From: CAWGCA01 sp963820955
Lineage (GTDB): Bacteria > Pseudomonadota > Gammaproteobacteria > Chromatiales > Chromatiaceae
Assembly (NCBI GenBank): GCA_963820955.1
Contig: CAWGCA010000044.1
Coordinates: 1 to 64,000 of the forward strand
Direction: 5' to 3'
Length of the DNA stretch: 64,000 bases
Shown: positions 8,599-17,829 of the stretch, in pieces
How the letters are laid out: every line of letters begins with the position of its first letter
Numbering within the stretch: the stretch's first letter is position 1
Made by a program: the position numbers and the translations under genes
The notes under the pieces: model-generated
What the model was told of the DNA's origin: nothing
What the model saw: only the letters and a program-made list of their open reading frames with translations
The model's database searches: none

Positions 8599-10805
8599 GC
8601 GCTTGGCAGGCCGGCCGGCAGCTGCTGGCGGCCCTGTTGTTGCTTGTCCCAGACCGGGGTCGGGATATTCTCCCTCTCCAGCTGCTTCAGCTGTCGCAGC
8701 CGCTCCCTCACCTCCTCGGTCACCTGCCGGGCCTCGAAGCGGTTGCGCACCAGTTTCGGCGAAATGAGCATCACCAGTTCGGTGCGATCCCCATCATTCG
8801 CCGTCTGGCCGAACAGGGCCCCCAGATACGGAATGCGAGAGAGCAGCGGCAGCCCGCTGCGCTGCTTGGTGGTGAAATCGAAGATCAGGCCGCCCAGCAC
8901 CACGGTATCGCCGGACTGGACTACGATTGAACTCTTGAACTTGCGCTGCTGGATGGTCGGCGTCAGGGTCGCCTCCGCGCTCGGCGCCAGGTTACTGACC
9001 TCCTGCTCAACCTCCATGATGATGGAGCCGCCGGTATTGACCCGCGGGGTTACGCGCATGATAACGCCGGTGTTGCGGTACTCCACGGTGTTGATCAGGG
9101 CGGCATCGGTGGTGACGCTGCTCTGCTGCTGCTGGGAGATGACCGGCACCTCGTCTCCCACCTGCAGTTCCGCGGTCTGATTGTCCAGCACCATGAGATG
9201 GGGGGAGGAGATGACGTTGAGAGATGTCTCCGTCTCCAGGGCGTCCAGGATCACCTTGGCGTCTGCGTTGTTGAAGACCAGGGAGAAACCCGGGAAGGAG
9301 GGACCTATCTCAGAACCTCCGGTACTGAAGATGCCCGTGAAGTCCCCTGATTTGAAAAACCACTGCAGGCCGAAGCGCAGCCGGCTGGTGAGTTTAACCT
9401 CGGCGACGGTGGCCTCGATCAACACCTGCAGGGGTACCACATCGAGCTTGCGGATGGCGGAGACCACCATGCGCTGGTCCTGGGGGTTGGCCAGCACCAG
9501 GATGGCATTGTTGACCTCATCCGCGATAATCCGGACCTCGCTATCTCCGGAAACGCTCAAGGCTCCACTCGAGCGGGCTCCCTGGGAACTGCTGGTCTTG
9601 CGGGTCTCGGCCCTAGCCGCGTCGCCTGTTGACTCCAGCTTGGTCGGTTCCCGGCCGGGGGCCAGACGCCCGAAATCCTCGCGGCTGCTTCTGCCACCGC
9701 CGGAAAAGATCTCCGACAGCACCGAGGCCACATCCGCTGCCTTGGCATTCTGCAGATAGTAGACGTAGAGATCCTGACCCGATTCCGAGCTTTTATCGAG
9801 CCGCTTGATCCAGCTTCCGACCTTCTCCAGATAGGCGGATTGAGAGCTGACCACCAGCAGGGCGTTGAGCCGCTTGATCGGCTCGAACCGGACCATCCCC
9901 GCCAGCGGACCTTCAGAATCTGCCCCAAAGATACTGTTGAGCTCGATGACCATGTCTTCGGGTGTCACCTGGTCCAGGGGGAACAGGGCCACGGACATGC
10001 CGGCCAGCCAGTCCACATCGAACATGCGTACCGTTTCCATCAGGGTTTTGATCTCATAGCTGGTGCCGGCCAGGATCAGCAGGTTGCGGTCCACATCGGT
10101 CCGCAGCACTGTCTTCAGAGGCACAAATGGCTCCAGGACCTTCTCCATCTCGGCTGCCGAGACGTAGCGCAGCGGTGCGACCACCACCGAATAACCGGTT
10201 GGCAACGGGCGTCCTTGGCCCCCCAACTGGGGCAGCGTCTGCCCCTTGGCATCTTCCGCCGGCAGGATTCGGTAACCGCCCCCATCCGGCACCATCGCCG
10301 CGCCGTTCATTCGCAGCAGCGTCTCCAGCGTCTCCAGCACGGCTGCCGGATCCAGCTGGCTGGTGGTCTGCAGGCTGACGGTTCCCTGCACCCGGGGATC
10401 GAAGATATAACTGATCTTGAGAAAGTCGCCGAGGATGGTTCGAACCACATCCCGCAGGTCGGCATTCTCGAAATTGAGCACCAGCCCGTCACCCTCTTCC
10501 AGTTCGATCTCCGAGGGGACCTCTTTGGGACGGCGGACGAAGGTGTTGCTGCCCGGATAGGTCGCCGGCTTCTGCAGCGCCGGAGCAGCGTCGGTCTCGG
10601 CCAACTCCTGCTGTTGCCTGGATGCCGCCAAGCCCGCCGCCTCGGACGGCGTGGGGGTCGTGGTCTGGTTCGACTTCAACAGCACGGCGTAGCTGTCCAG
10701 CCCCCCTTTCGGCCCTTGAGCCGGTGGGGGCTGCAGAGCGGCACAGGCGCCAAGACCGAGCGTTGAGATAAGGATAAGAATGCCGGGGTGTCGTATTATT
10801 TTCAT
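8589..10805 (-). CDS. gspD: Type II secretion outer-membrane secretin GspD
   Basis: Encodes 738 residues and begins with a lipoprotein signal whose lipobox is LGAC (Cys about 21). An N0 domain (about 105-180) precedes repeated N1-N3 (secretin/TonB short) domains with the pattern LRYVSAAEMEKVLEPF and YYLQNAKAADVASVLSEIF. A Ser/Arg-rich loop separates N2 and N3, and the C-terminal secretin domain carries VPVISQQQQS and VVLGGLIFD. It forms the outer-membrane channel through which folded proteins leave the periplasm. It is transcribed away from gspG, so the 216-bp spacer should hold two divergent promoters. The lipidated N-terminus suggests it may not need a separate pilotin. Confidence 0.92.
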   Translation of the reverse strand: MKIIRHPGILILISTLGLGACAALQPPPAQGPKGGLDSYAVLLKSNQTTTPTPSEAAGLAASRQQQELAETDAAPALQKPATYPGSNTFVRRPKEVPSEIELEEGDGLVLNFENADLRDVVRTILGDFLKISYIFDPRVQGTVSLQTTSQLDPAAVLETLETLLRMNGAAMVPDGGGYRILPAEDAKGQTLPQLGGQGRPLPTGYSVVVAPLRYVSAAEMEKVLEPFVPLKTVLRTDVDRNLLILAGTSYEIKTLMETVRMFDVDWLAGMSVALFPLDQVTPEDMVIELNSIFGADSEGPLAGMVRFEPIKRLNALLVVSSQSAYLEKVGSWIKRLDKSSESGQDLYVYYLQNAKAADVASVLSEIFSGGGRSSREDFGRLAPGREPTKLESTGDAARAETRKTSSSQGARSSGALSVSGDSEVRIIADEVNNAILVLANPQDQRMVVSAIRKLDVVPLQVLIEATVAEVKLTSRLRFGLQWFFKSGDFTGIFSTGGSEIGPSFPGFSLVFNNADAKVILDALETETSLNVISSPHLMVLDNQTAELQVGDEVPVISQQQQSSVTTDAALINTVEYRNTGVIMRVTPRVNTGGSIIMEVEQEVSNLAPSAEATLTPTIQQRKFKSSIVVQSGDTVVLGGLIFDFTTKQRSGLPLLSRIPYLGALFGQTANDGDRTELVMLISPKLVRNRFEARQVTEEVRERLRQLKQLERENIPTPVWDKQQQGRQQLPAGLPSAYE

Positions 10806-11021
10806 TGTTGTTGACAGGTTATATTAAGGCGATAGGCTGTATATGCGTTTATCATGCCATACTAAACTAATCTCTATTTTTAGCAGGGTAGACGATTTTT
10901 AATGCGTTTAAAAGAGGTGTGCCTGTACATCAGCGTCAATGTCAGAGACAATCTTGAAATATCATAACTTTTTCAACGACTATCTGGATTTTAAATCCCT
11001 TACTTCAGAAACTGATTGAAC

Positions 11022-11456
11022 ATGAAAATCCCTAAAACGAAGACAAAGAGGCCGCTTAATCTGGGTTTTACCTTGATCGAGCTGCTGGTGGTATTGGTCA
11101 TTCTCGGTCTTCTGGCCGGCCTGGTCGGTCCCAAGGTGGTGAACTACCTGAGCCGGGGCAAGACCGACACCACCAAACTGCAGGTGGAGCAGATTGCCGC
11201 CGCGATGGACCTCTTCCTGCTGGATGTGGGCCGCTACCCCACGGAGGACGAGGGCATCGAGGCCCTGGTCGAGGAGCAAACCGACATCAACAACTGGCGA
11301 GGTCCATATCTGCGCAAAAAAGAGATCCCGCTCGACCCCTGGGGCAGGGCATACCACTACCGCTATCCAGGCCAGGACGGGGATTTTGATCTTTACTCTT
11401 TGGGTGCAGACGATGCGGAAGGCGGTGAAGGGGAAAACGCAGATATCCGGCTGTAA
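11022..11456 (+). CDS. gspG: Type II secretion major pseudopilin GspG
   Basis: Encodes 144 residues from the ATG at 11022; a TTG two codons upstream is also open. The prepilin cleavage motif is LGFTLIELLVVLVIL, with Gly before Phe+1 and Glu+5, followed by the hydrophobic helix. The globular part ends in the GspG-specific region GRAYHYRYPGQDGDFDLYSLGADD. The Asp residues there match the calcium-binding loop of the family. It polymerises into the pseudopilus. It is the first gene of a tightly packed run gspG-H-I-J-K-L-M-C/N in which neighbours overlap. Confidence 0.93.
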   Translation: MKIPKTKTKRPLNLGFTLIELLVVLVILGLLAGLVGPKVVNYLSRGKTDTTKLQVEQIAAAMDLFLLDVGRYPTEDEGIEALVEEQTDINNWRGPYLRKKEIPLDPWGRAYHYRYPGQDGDFDLYSLGADDAEGGEGENADIRL

Positions 11457-11928
11457 CCGACCTCCGGATCCAGGATCAGGGGGAAGCAGGGGCTTCAGCC
11501 TGATCGAGATGCTGATCGTGCTGACCCTGATGGTCGGCGTGCTGACCCTGGTCCCCGCCTATTTTTCCAAGGGAATCTCTACCGCTGAACTCAAGAGCAG
11601 TACGCGGCTGATCTCCTCCGGCCTGCGGGCGGTGCGCTCCGAGGCTGTGTCCCGTAACGCGGAAAGGGTATTCCTGCTGGATGTGGAGCAACGGCAGTTC
11701 TTTATCGGCGAAAAAGGCCCTGCCACCGAACTCCCGGAAAAGATCCACTTGGAATTGAACACCGCGAAATCAGAGCAACTCAGCGATTCCCTGGGGGGAA
11801 TACGCTTCTTTCCGGACGGCTCCTCCACCGGGGGCGATATCATCGCCTCCAACCAATCCGACAAACTGAAAATCGCCGTCAACTGGATCAGCGGGAAAGT
11901 GGCGATATTCGATCTTGAGCTTGAATAG
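11413..11928 (+). CDS. gspH: Type II secretion minor pseudopilin GspH
   Basis: Encodes 171 residues from the ATG at 11413, which overlaps the end of gspG by 44 bp. The frame is open further upstream but that part is out-of-frame gspG sequence. The cleavage motif is SRGFSLIEMLIVLTLMVGV (about residues 24-42), preceded by a leader rich in Lys, Pro and Gly. The rest matches the GspH/FimT pattern in length, with RLISSGLRAVRSEAVSRN. It is likely the minor pseudopilin that joins the tip complex to the GspG shaft. The long overlap and poor ribosome site suggest translational coupling. Confidence 0.82.
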   Translation: MRKAVKGKTQISGCNRPPDPGSGGSRGFSLIEMLIVLTLMVGVLTLVPAYFSKGISTAELKSSTRLISSGLRAVRSEAVSRNAERVFLLDVEQRQFFIGEKGPATELPEKIHLELNTAKSEQLSDSLGGIRFFPDGSSTGGDIIASNQSDKLKIAVNWISGKVAIFDLELE

Positions 11929-11929
11929 T

Positions 11930-12355
11930 ATGTTGGGCGAAAGGCGACAGCGGAGGGGGCTGCCGGCACGGCAGCGCGGGCTTTCGCTGATCGAAGTGCT
12001 GGTCTCCTTTGCCCTGCTCAGCCTGGCACTGGCGGTGATACTGCAGATTTTCTCCACCGGTCTGCGTAGCGCGGCAGCCATAGAAAAGCAGACCCAGGCG
12101 GTGGTGCTGGCAGACTCCATACTGGCCTCGGTGGGGAATGAAATAGCGCTGATAGAAGGCGACATCTCGGGGGAGGAGGGTGATTTCCGGTGGCGCTTAT
12201 CAATCCTGCCCATCGCGGAGGAAACTTCGACCTTCACCACGGTTGCCTCGAACCCGGCCGAGCTGTATGAGGTCAGCCTGACTGTCCAGTGGCAGCGCGG
12301 GCCAAAGATTGCGGAGACCCGGCTCAGCACCCTCAGGATAGGTCCGGCACGATGA
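11930..12355 (+). CDS. gspI: Type II secretion minor pseudopilin GspI
   Basis: Encodes 141 residues from the ATG at 11930, one base after the gspH stop; a TTG at 11915 is an alternative start. The prepilin motif is QRGLSLIEVLVSFALLSLA with Glu at +5. The C-terminal half (LYEVSLTVQWQRG, ETRLSTLRIG) is typical of GspI. With GspJ and GspK it should form the pseudopilus tip that interacts with substrates. Its stop overlaps the gspJ start as ATGA. Confidence 0.87.
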   Translation: MLGERRQRRGLPARQRGLSLIEVLVSFALLSLALAVILQIFSTGLRSAAAIEKQTQAVVLADSILASVGNEIALIEGDISGEEGDFRWRLSILPIAEETSTFTTVASNPAELYEVSLTVQWQRGPKIAETRLSTLRIGPAR

Positions 12356-13107
12356 GACCGGGGCGTCGGTTCCCGATATCACGGCGGAATCAGGCCGCGG
12401 CGGGTGGTTTTACCCTGCTGGAGGTAATGGTCGCCATGGTACTGCTGGGTATCGCCATGTCCCTGGTGATGGGGGGATTCCGCTTCACTTCCAAGGCGTG
12501 GAGGTCGGGGGAAGAGACCACTACCCGCACCTCAGACCTGCAGGTGGTACAAAGGGTGCTTCACAATATGGTGGGGAAGTCTTTCCCGGCCACGGTGGAG
12601 GACGGCAGGATCATCCGCTACGCCTTTATCGGGGACGAAAAGCAGATCCGCTTTACCACCTTCCTGCCCCCCTACCCCGATCGCGCCGGTCTGTACACCA
12701 TCGAACTGACCATCGAACAACATAATAATTTGACCCAGCTGTTGTTGCGACGCGCCCCGTTCGATGAGGAGTCCTTTCTACTTGGCGAACTGGGCGACGA
12801 GCAGGAAACCCTGCTGCTCGAGACCCCGAGTCGGCTTGCATTCTCCTATTTCGGTGCTGTTGACGACAACAGCGACCCAGACTGGCACAATCAGTGGGAT
12901 GCGCCGGACCAGATCCCCCAAACCGTGCGCCTGGCGGTCGATGCCGGGGATGAGCAGGAATTCGACTGGCCGGACATCGTCACCCGCATCGAGGTCAACA
13001 TCGACAACAGCTGTGTCTTCCCTCAACTCGGGGGGAAATGCCGGACCAGTGACCTCCAGGGAGACGGTGCTGACGGTGACGCAATTGGGGACGAAGGCCT
13101 CGAATGA
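12352..13107 (+). CDS. gspJ: Type II secretion minor pseudopilin GspJ
   Basis: Encodes 251 residues from the ATG at 12352, which overlaps the gspI stop (ATGA). The prepilin motif is AGGFTLLEVMVAMVLLGIA. The globular region has the GspJ-like pattern of acidic loops (ESFLLGELGDEQETLLLETP) and ends with an Asp/Gly-rich tail that could bind metal. It overlaps gspK by four bases. It acts at the pseudopilus tip with GspI and GspK. Confidence 0.88.
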   Translation: MRPGRRFPISRRNQAAAGGFTLLEVMVAMVLLGIAMSLVMGGFRFTSKAWRSGEETTTRTSDLQVVQRVLHNMVGKSFPATVEDGRIIRYAFIGDEKQIRFTTFLPPYPDRAGLYTIELTIEQHNNLTQLLLRRAPFDEESFLLGELGDEQETLLLETPSRLAFSYFGAVDDNSDPDWHNQWDAPDQIPQTVRLAVDAGDEQEFDWPDIVTRIEVNIDNSCVFPQLGGKCRTSDLQGDGADGDAIGDEGLE

Positions 13108-14039
13108 TTAAACCTAACCGATACCCCGGCCGCCAAACAGGGGTAGCACTGGTAACAGTACTCTGGTTCCTGGTCCTGCTCTCGGTGCTTGGCTTCGGCT
13201 TTTCCAAGAGTATGCGTATGGAGATCAAGATCGCCCGTAACCTGTTGGACAGCGTCCATGCGCGGCACCTCGCCGATGGCGCGGTGGAAAGGGGTATCTA
13301 TGAGTTGCTGAAACCGGTGGCAAATGAGCAGGATGCGGTGCTGCTCGGAGTACCCATCTATTTTGGGTTCGACGGGGCAAAACTCTCCTTCACAATCCGC
13401 GACGAACGGGGCAAGATCGACCTAAACAGAGCATCACCCGAACTGCTTGAAGGACTTTTCCTGGTGCTTGGGGCTGAACCCGACCGGGCGACCTCCCTGG
13501 CCGATGCCATTGTCGATTGGCGGGACGAGAACGATTTGCGGCAGCTCAATGGCGCCGAGGAGGCGGATTATCAGGGCGCCGGGCTGGATATAATACCGTC
13601 CAACGCACCCTTTCGAAGCACAGTAGAATTACAACAGGTTCTCGGCATGGACACGCAACTTTACAACAAGGCTTTGCCCAACATTACCGTGCACTCCTTC
13701 AGCGGAAACATTAACCCCCAATCGGCCTCCCAGGAGGTCCTGCTGGCCCTGCCCAACATCGATGTCTCCCAAGTGGAAGACTACACCGAGGAGCGCGCGA
13801 ACCTGAGCGAAGAAGACTCGCAGTTGTCGCTTCCCATTCTGCCCGACGCCAGTGGCTTGACGACGGACCAGGCGGGGCCGGTCTATTCCATCGAGGGCAG
13901 AGTGACACTGGCCTCCGGCGCCACCACCGCCCGGGAGTTGACCATCTGGATTCCGGACAGGAATGCGGACGTGCCCTTTTATATACTGAATTCGCAGACT
14001 ATCGTGCCCCAGGAAACCGAACAAGGGTTAGAGCAATGA
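13104..14039 (+). CDS. gspK: Type II secretion minor pseudopilin GspK
   Basis: Encodes 311 residues. The N-terminal helix TGVALVTVLWFLVLLSVLGF replaces the usual Glu+5 with Val or Thr, as is normal for GspK. The large alpha-helical insert carries the family marker IDLNRASPELLEGLF and VDWRDENDLRQLNGAE. The C-terminal VYSIEGRVTLASGA strand region is also typical. It caps the pseudopilus tip. The gene overlaps both gspJ and gspL by ATGA junctions. Confidence 0.92.
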   Translation: MIKPNRYPGRQTGVALVTVLWFLVLLSVLGFGFSKSMRMEIKIARNLLDSVHARHLADGAVERGIYELLKPVANEQDAVLLGVPIYFGFDGAKLSFTIRDERGKIDLNRASPELLEGLFLVLGAEPDRATSLADAIVDWRDENDLRQLNGAEEADYQGAGLDIIPSNAPFRSTVELQQVLGMDTQLYNKALPNITVHSFSGNINPQSASQEVLLALPNIDVSQVEDYTEERANLSEEDSQLSLPILPDASGLTTDQAGPVYSIEGRVTLASGATTARELTIWIPDRNADVPFYILNSQTIVPQETEQGLEQ

Positions 14040-15145
14040 ACATCGCAGCATTGGCTTCACGCCTTGACAATAGCCTTCCCTGGGTCGGGCGATTCTTTGA
14101 CTGGTGGAAGGGAGAACTGCTGGAAATGGTTCCCTCGTTCCTGAAGCAGGCCATGCACCCCAGCGATAGTCTGTTGCTGCTGTTGTATCGAAACGAAAGC
14201 GCAGGACTGCTCTGGCATAACAACGGACACTGGAACACCCTGGGCGAGAGCCAGGCAGAAAGTCGACCCGAGGAGATTGCAGGGTTGCTGCGCAGCGTAG
14301 AACCGGGAAAGCACAAGATCGCCCTCCGGCTGCCCGCCTCGGCCGGCCTGCGCCGGCGAGTGGTGCTGCCCCTGGCAGCGGAACAGGAACTGCAGCAGGT
14401 TTTGATGTTTCAGCTTGACTCCCTGTCCCCCTATCCACCCAACGAACTCTATTTCAGCGAACGCATAGTCGAACGGGATTTCGAGCGCGGTAAACTGCTG
14501 GTCGATCTCCTGATGGCCCCGCGCCAGACGGTCGATCAAGCGGTCAGACAGACTGAAAAATGGGGTCTTAGACCGGATATGGTTGATTTCGTGGAAGATG
14601 ACGAACTGAGCCTGCCGCAAATCAATCTGCTGCCTCACCCCCTGTCAAACCAGAAGCCACGCAGCGTCCTGACCCGGGCAATCTGGATACTGCTGCTTGT
14701 CAACGTGCTGTTGCTGGCGGGACTTGCGACCGCCCATCTGCAGGGAAAGGCAAGATTGGAGGAGGACCTGCAGACCCGTGTGGAGACGGCCCGGCTGAAG
14801 GCCGATACGGCGTTGAAGCTGCGCGAAAAAGTGAGCAAGCTCAAAGAGCAGAGCTCGTTCCTGCAGAACAAGAAGAAGCAGATCGTGCCTGCTGTGACTG
14901 TCCTGAATGAGCTGACCGAATTGCTGCCGGACGGCACCTGGCTGGAGCGGCTGGTGTTCAAGCAGGCTAAGGTCGATCTGTTCGGACTCTCTTCCAAGGC
15001 CTCGACACTGATCAGCGAAATCGAGACTTCCCCGATCTTCGAAGATGTCGCCTTTCAGGCCCCCGTTGTCCAGGAAGAGCGTTTTTCCAGTGAGCGTTTC
15101 CAGATAAGTACCCGTGTGACCTTACCGAACGACTATGCCAATTAA
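14036..15145 (+). CDS. gspL: Type II secretion inner-membrane protein GspL
   Basis: Encodes 369 residues. The cytoplasmic N-terminal part (1-215) corresponds to the actin-like domain that binds GspE; one transmembrane helix follows (about 220-240, ILLLVNVLLLAGLATAHL). A periplasmic coiled coil (about 245-290) leads to a ferredoxin-like domain. The arrangement resembles PilM-PilN fusions. GspL recruits the GspE ATPase to the membrane platform. The gene overlaps gspK (ATGA) and gspM (11 bp). Confidence 0.88.
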   Translation: MNIAALASRLDNSLPWVGRFFDWWKGELLEMVPSFLKQAMHPSDSLLLLLYRNESAGLLWHNNGHWNTLGESQAESRPEEIAGLLRSVEPGKHKIALRLPASAGLRRRVVLPLAAEQELQQVLMFQLDSLSPYPPNELYFSERIVERDFERGKLLVDLLMAPRQTVDQAVRQTEKWGLRPDMVDFVEDDELSLPQINLLPHPLSNQKPRSVLTRAIWILLLVNVLLLAGLATAHLQGKARLEEDLQTRVETARLKADTALKLREKVSKLKEQSSFLQNKKKQIVPAVTVLNELTELLPDGTWLERLVFKQAKVDLFGLSSKASTLISEIETSPIFEDVAFQAPVVQEERFSSERFQISTRVTLPNDYAN

Positions 15146-15740
15146 GCTATCAAAAAGAGACCGTCGGATTGCGGCGCTCCTGATCCTGTTGGGGGTTATC
15201 GGCGCGGTAGCCTCTGCCGCCCTGCTGCCGGTTCTGATCGCCTCACAGAACTACGAAGGCTCGATCAAGGACCTGCGTTTCAAACTGGAAAAGTATGAGC
15301 AAACAGGCCGGCTTGAGTCCTCTCTCAAGGCCCGCCTCTCGCGACTGGCCTCCCAGGGGATGTCGGATGAGGACCTGCTGGCCGGAGCGAGTACCGCCAT
15401 TGCCGGCGCCAATCTGCAGGCACTCATGAAACAGCGGGTGGGCAGTTCCAATGGCCGACTGGTGAGTACCCAGATACTGCCGGCTTCCTCCGACGGCAAC
15501 ATGGACCGTATCAGCATCCGGGCACAGTTTACCGGCGACATCGAGGCCCTGCAGCGCACCCTCTACACCATCGAATTCAGCAGACCGCTGCTGTTTGTCG
15601 ATAACCTTCAGATTCAGGCTAAGCGCCAGAGCCGGCGTCGTATCCGCCGGCCCAGAATAAATAGCGCGGCGACCACAGCCGGGGTGTTGACTGTTTCTCT
15701 GGATGTATCCGGATACCACCGAAACGAAGGGCAGCAATAA
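15135..15740 (+). CDS. gspM: Type II secretion inner-membrane protein GspM
   Basis: Encodes 201 residues. It has a short cytoplasmic tail, one transmembrane helix (about 12-33), a coiled-coil stretch and a periplasmic ferredoxin-like domain with ALMKQRVGSSNGRL and IRAQFTGDIEALQRTLYTIE. These match the GspM/PilO pattern. It partners GspL in the assembly platform. A basic, Arg-rich loop near residues 155-172 is not a general family feature. The stop overlaps the next start by one base. Confidence 0.85.
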   Translation: MPIKLSKRDRRIAALLILLGVIGAVASAALLPVLIASQNYEGSIKDLRFKLEKYEQTGRLESSLKARLSRLASQGMSDEDLLAGASTAIAGANLQALMKQRVGSSNGRLVSTQILPASSDGNMDRISIRAQFTGDIEALQRTLYTIEFSRPLLFVDNLQIQAKRQSRRRIRRPRINSAATTAGVLTVSLDVSGYHRNEGQQ

Positions 15741-16420
15741 TGCCAAGGGTTCACCAGTTCATTATCGCCTTACTGCTAACAATGAGTGCCGTCGCGCTTG
15801 CCTGGGGCATTTATTCCACCAGCCAGCCACCTGAGGAACCCCTCACCTCCGTTCCCGCGGCAAGCGAACTGACGATTGAAACCGACGACCCTGACCAGCC
15901 CCCCGCGATGGAGATCCCTCCCCCGCTGACCGATTTTTCCCAGATGGTGGAGCGCCCGCTGTTCGCGCAGTCGCGAAGCCCGGAGGATCCTGCAGCGGAG
16001 ACGGCGGCCTCGCCGCTGCCACAACCAACCGGCAAGAGTCAGTTGATCGTCATGGGAATCATCATTACGGAAGGGGAAAAAGTTGCCCTGTTGAAACAGA
16101 ATAATGCGAAAGGCGGCGATACGCTCAAGGTGAAAGAGGGACAGGAGGTCTCCGGCTGGAAGGTTGCCTCTATCACGCCGGAATCGGTAACCGTCAGTCA
16201 GCGGGAGACAACAGACGTCATTAAACTGAGTGACAATGTGCTGTCGGACGCGGAAAAACGCCGACTCGAGTCGCTGGCCAAAGCGAGCAAGGCCAGTCTG
16301 AGAAAACAGAGGGCGAATAAAAATGCCCCGAAAACGCCTCCGGCGGCCAGACTGCCTGCCGGGGTGCGAAGGCAGGCGGCTGAATCAGCAGCCAAGAGAC
16401 GACAGAACACCACTAGGTAA
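15740..16420 (+). CDS. GspC/GspN-like type II secretion periplasmic protein
   Basis: Encodes 226 residues with one N-terminal transmembrane helix (about 7-25) and a Pro-rich linker. A homology-region-like domain follows (about 65-155: MVERPLFAQSRSP, LIVMGIIITEGEKVALL, VKEGQEVSGWKVASITPESV). The C-terminal tail is basic and Ala/Lys-rich. GspC links the inner-membrane platform to the GspD secretin through this HR domain. There is no PDZ domain, so it is closer to the short GspC/GspN-type proteins than to classical GspC. As no other gspC is present in the locus, it probably fills that role. Confidence 0.72.
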   Translation: MPRVHQFIIALLLTMSAVALAWGIYSTSQPPEEPLTSVPAASELTIETDDPDQPPAMEIPPPLTDFSQMVERPLFAQSRSPEDPAAETAASPLPQPTGKSQLIVMGIIITEGEKVALLKQNNAKGGDTLKVKEGQEVSGWKVASITPESVTVSQRETTDVIKLSDNVLSDAEKRRLESLAKASKASLRKQRANKNAPKTPPAARLPAGVRRQAAESAAKRRQNTTR

Positions 16421-16437
16421 CGTCCTGGCCAGAGGCC

Positions 16438-17658
16438 CTAAAATGCGAGTTCGTTGATACTCAGCAGGGCAAGAAGGATGGAAAAGATAATCGCAGCGAT
16501 CAGGACACCGAGCGTCAATATCATCATAGGCTCGAGCAAAGCGAGCATCTTGCGCAGACTGTATTGAACCTCTTTGTCATAGATATCCGCCACATCCAGC
16601 AACATCTCGTCCAACCGACCTGTCTCCTCTCCGACCCGAACCATATGGCAGGCCAACTTCGGAAACAGCCCGGCCTCCAGCATCGGCCCTGACAGGGTCT
16701 GCCCCGCTTTCAGGCTTTCCGCCAGGGATTGAACTGATTTCGCCAGGACCCGGTTGGTCAGGGTCTCCTTGACGATAGAGAGTGCAGTCAACAGTACCAC
16801 CCCGTTGCTCAGCAGCGTGGACAGGGTACGGCAGAAACGCGCCACCTCGATTTTTTTGAGCAGGTTCCCGACACCGGCCATCGACAGCAGAAAACGATCC
16901 CAGGATTCTCTCGGTCCGGGATAGGACAATATTTTCGGGATGGCGATCAATGCAGCGAGCAGGGCCAGCAGCAGGGTCCACCAGTAACTCTGCAGCCAGT
17001 CCGCAAGCCCGATTACTATTTGCGTGGGAACCGGAAGCGCCGCGCCGGCCTCGTCGAACATGCGCTGAAACTGGGGAACAACCAGGGTCAGCAACAGTAC
17101 CAGCGACAACACGGAAACCGTCAACAGGATAATCGGATAGATCATGGCCGCGCCGATGCTGGCCCGGAATTCACGGGAGCGCTCCAGATAATCAGCCAGC
17201 CGGTCGAGCACAATCCCCAGTGCCCCTCCGGCCTCCCCGGCCCTTACCATGCTGATATAGAGCCGGCTGAACGGCGCCCCTTCCGCTGCAATGGCATCGG
17301 CAAAGGCTGAACCACCGCGAATCTGCTCGATCAACCTGGTCAGGAGATCCCGGGGTGCGTCCGTATCCGCCACGGCCACCAGGATGGTCAAGGATTTATC
17401 GAGCGAAACACCCGCCTCAATCAATCGCGCCAGTTCACGGGTAATTATGGTTAACTGGGAACGGGATATGGCGCCGGAACGCTTGAAGAGTTTTCTCCCC
17501 TTTTCCGATCTACGACCACCCTGCACCTGTTCCACCCGAACCGGCAGATGACCTATCTCCTTGAGCCGATCAATCACCGCCTGTTCGCTGGCGGCTTCCA
17601 TCTCCCCTTCGGAGACCTCGCCTTCGGCAGTTATCGCCTTGTAATTATAAACTGGCAT
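16438..17658 (-). CDS. gspF: Type II secretion platform protein GspF
   Basis: Encodes 406 residues. Two T2SSF repeats are present (about 68-190 and 270-395), each ending in a transmembrane helix. Markers include FTRELARLIEAGVSLDKSL-like text in repeat one, EAGGALGIVLDRLADYLE, and MVRVGEETGRLDEMLLDVAD in repeat two. The final helix reads ILTLGVLIAAIIFSILLAL. It is the polytopic inner-membrane core on which the pseudopilus is built. It is convergent with the gspG operon (17 bp apart) and lies 171 bp downstream of gspE in the same direction. Confidence 0.92.
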   Translation of the reverse strand: MPVYNYKAITAEGEVSEGEMEAASEQAVIDRLKEIGHLPVRVEQVQGGRRSEKGRKLFKRSGAISRSQLTIITRELARLIEAGVSLDKSLTILVAVADTDAPRDLLTRLIEQIRGGSAFADAIAAEGAPFSRLYISMVRAGEAGGALGIVLDRLADYLERSREFRASIGAAMIYPIILLTVSVLSLVLLLTLVVPQFQRMFDEAGAALPVPTQIVIGLADWLQSYWWTLLLALLAALIAIPKILSYPGPRESWDRFLLSMAGVGNLLKKIEVARFCRTLSTLLSNGVVLLTALSIVKETLTNRVLAKSVQSLAESLKAGQTLSGPMLEAGLFPKLACHMVRVGEETGRLDEMLLDVADIYDKEVQYSLRKMLALLEPMMILTLGVLIAAIIFSILLALLSINELAF

Positions 17659-17829
17659 ATTGGATCATACCCGGGACCACCCGTTACTCGATTCAGAGAC
17701 GGGCGATCCCTCTGCTATTAACCCAGCATTTGACTGCAAAGCATGGGTTGTTTGGAGGCTTCCTTCTCCCCGCGGGAAAAAAATTGTAGTTTGCACCCTA
17801 CAAGCGTTCGTTAAATAAACCGTATACTC

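Noticed and set aside
10806..11021. TTGACA at 10811 as a promoter for gspG
   Set aside because: No -10 box at normal spacing; the candidate TATA lies too far away.
15740..16420. Classical PDZ-containing GspC
   Set aside because: Only the HR-type domain is present and the C-terminal tail is low-complexity and basic.
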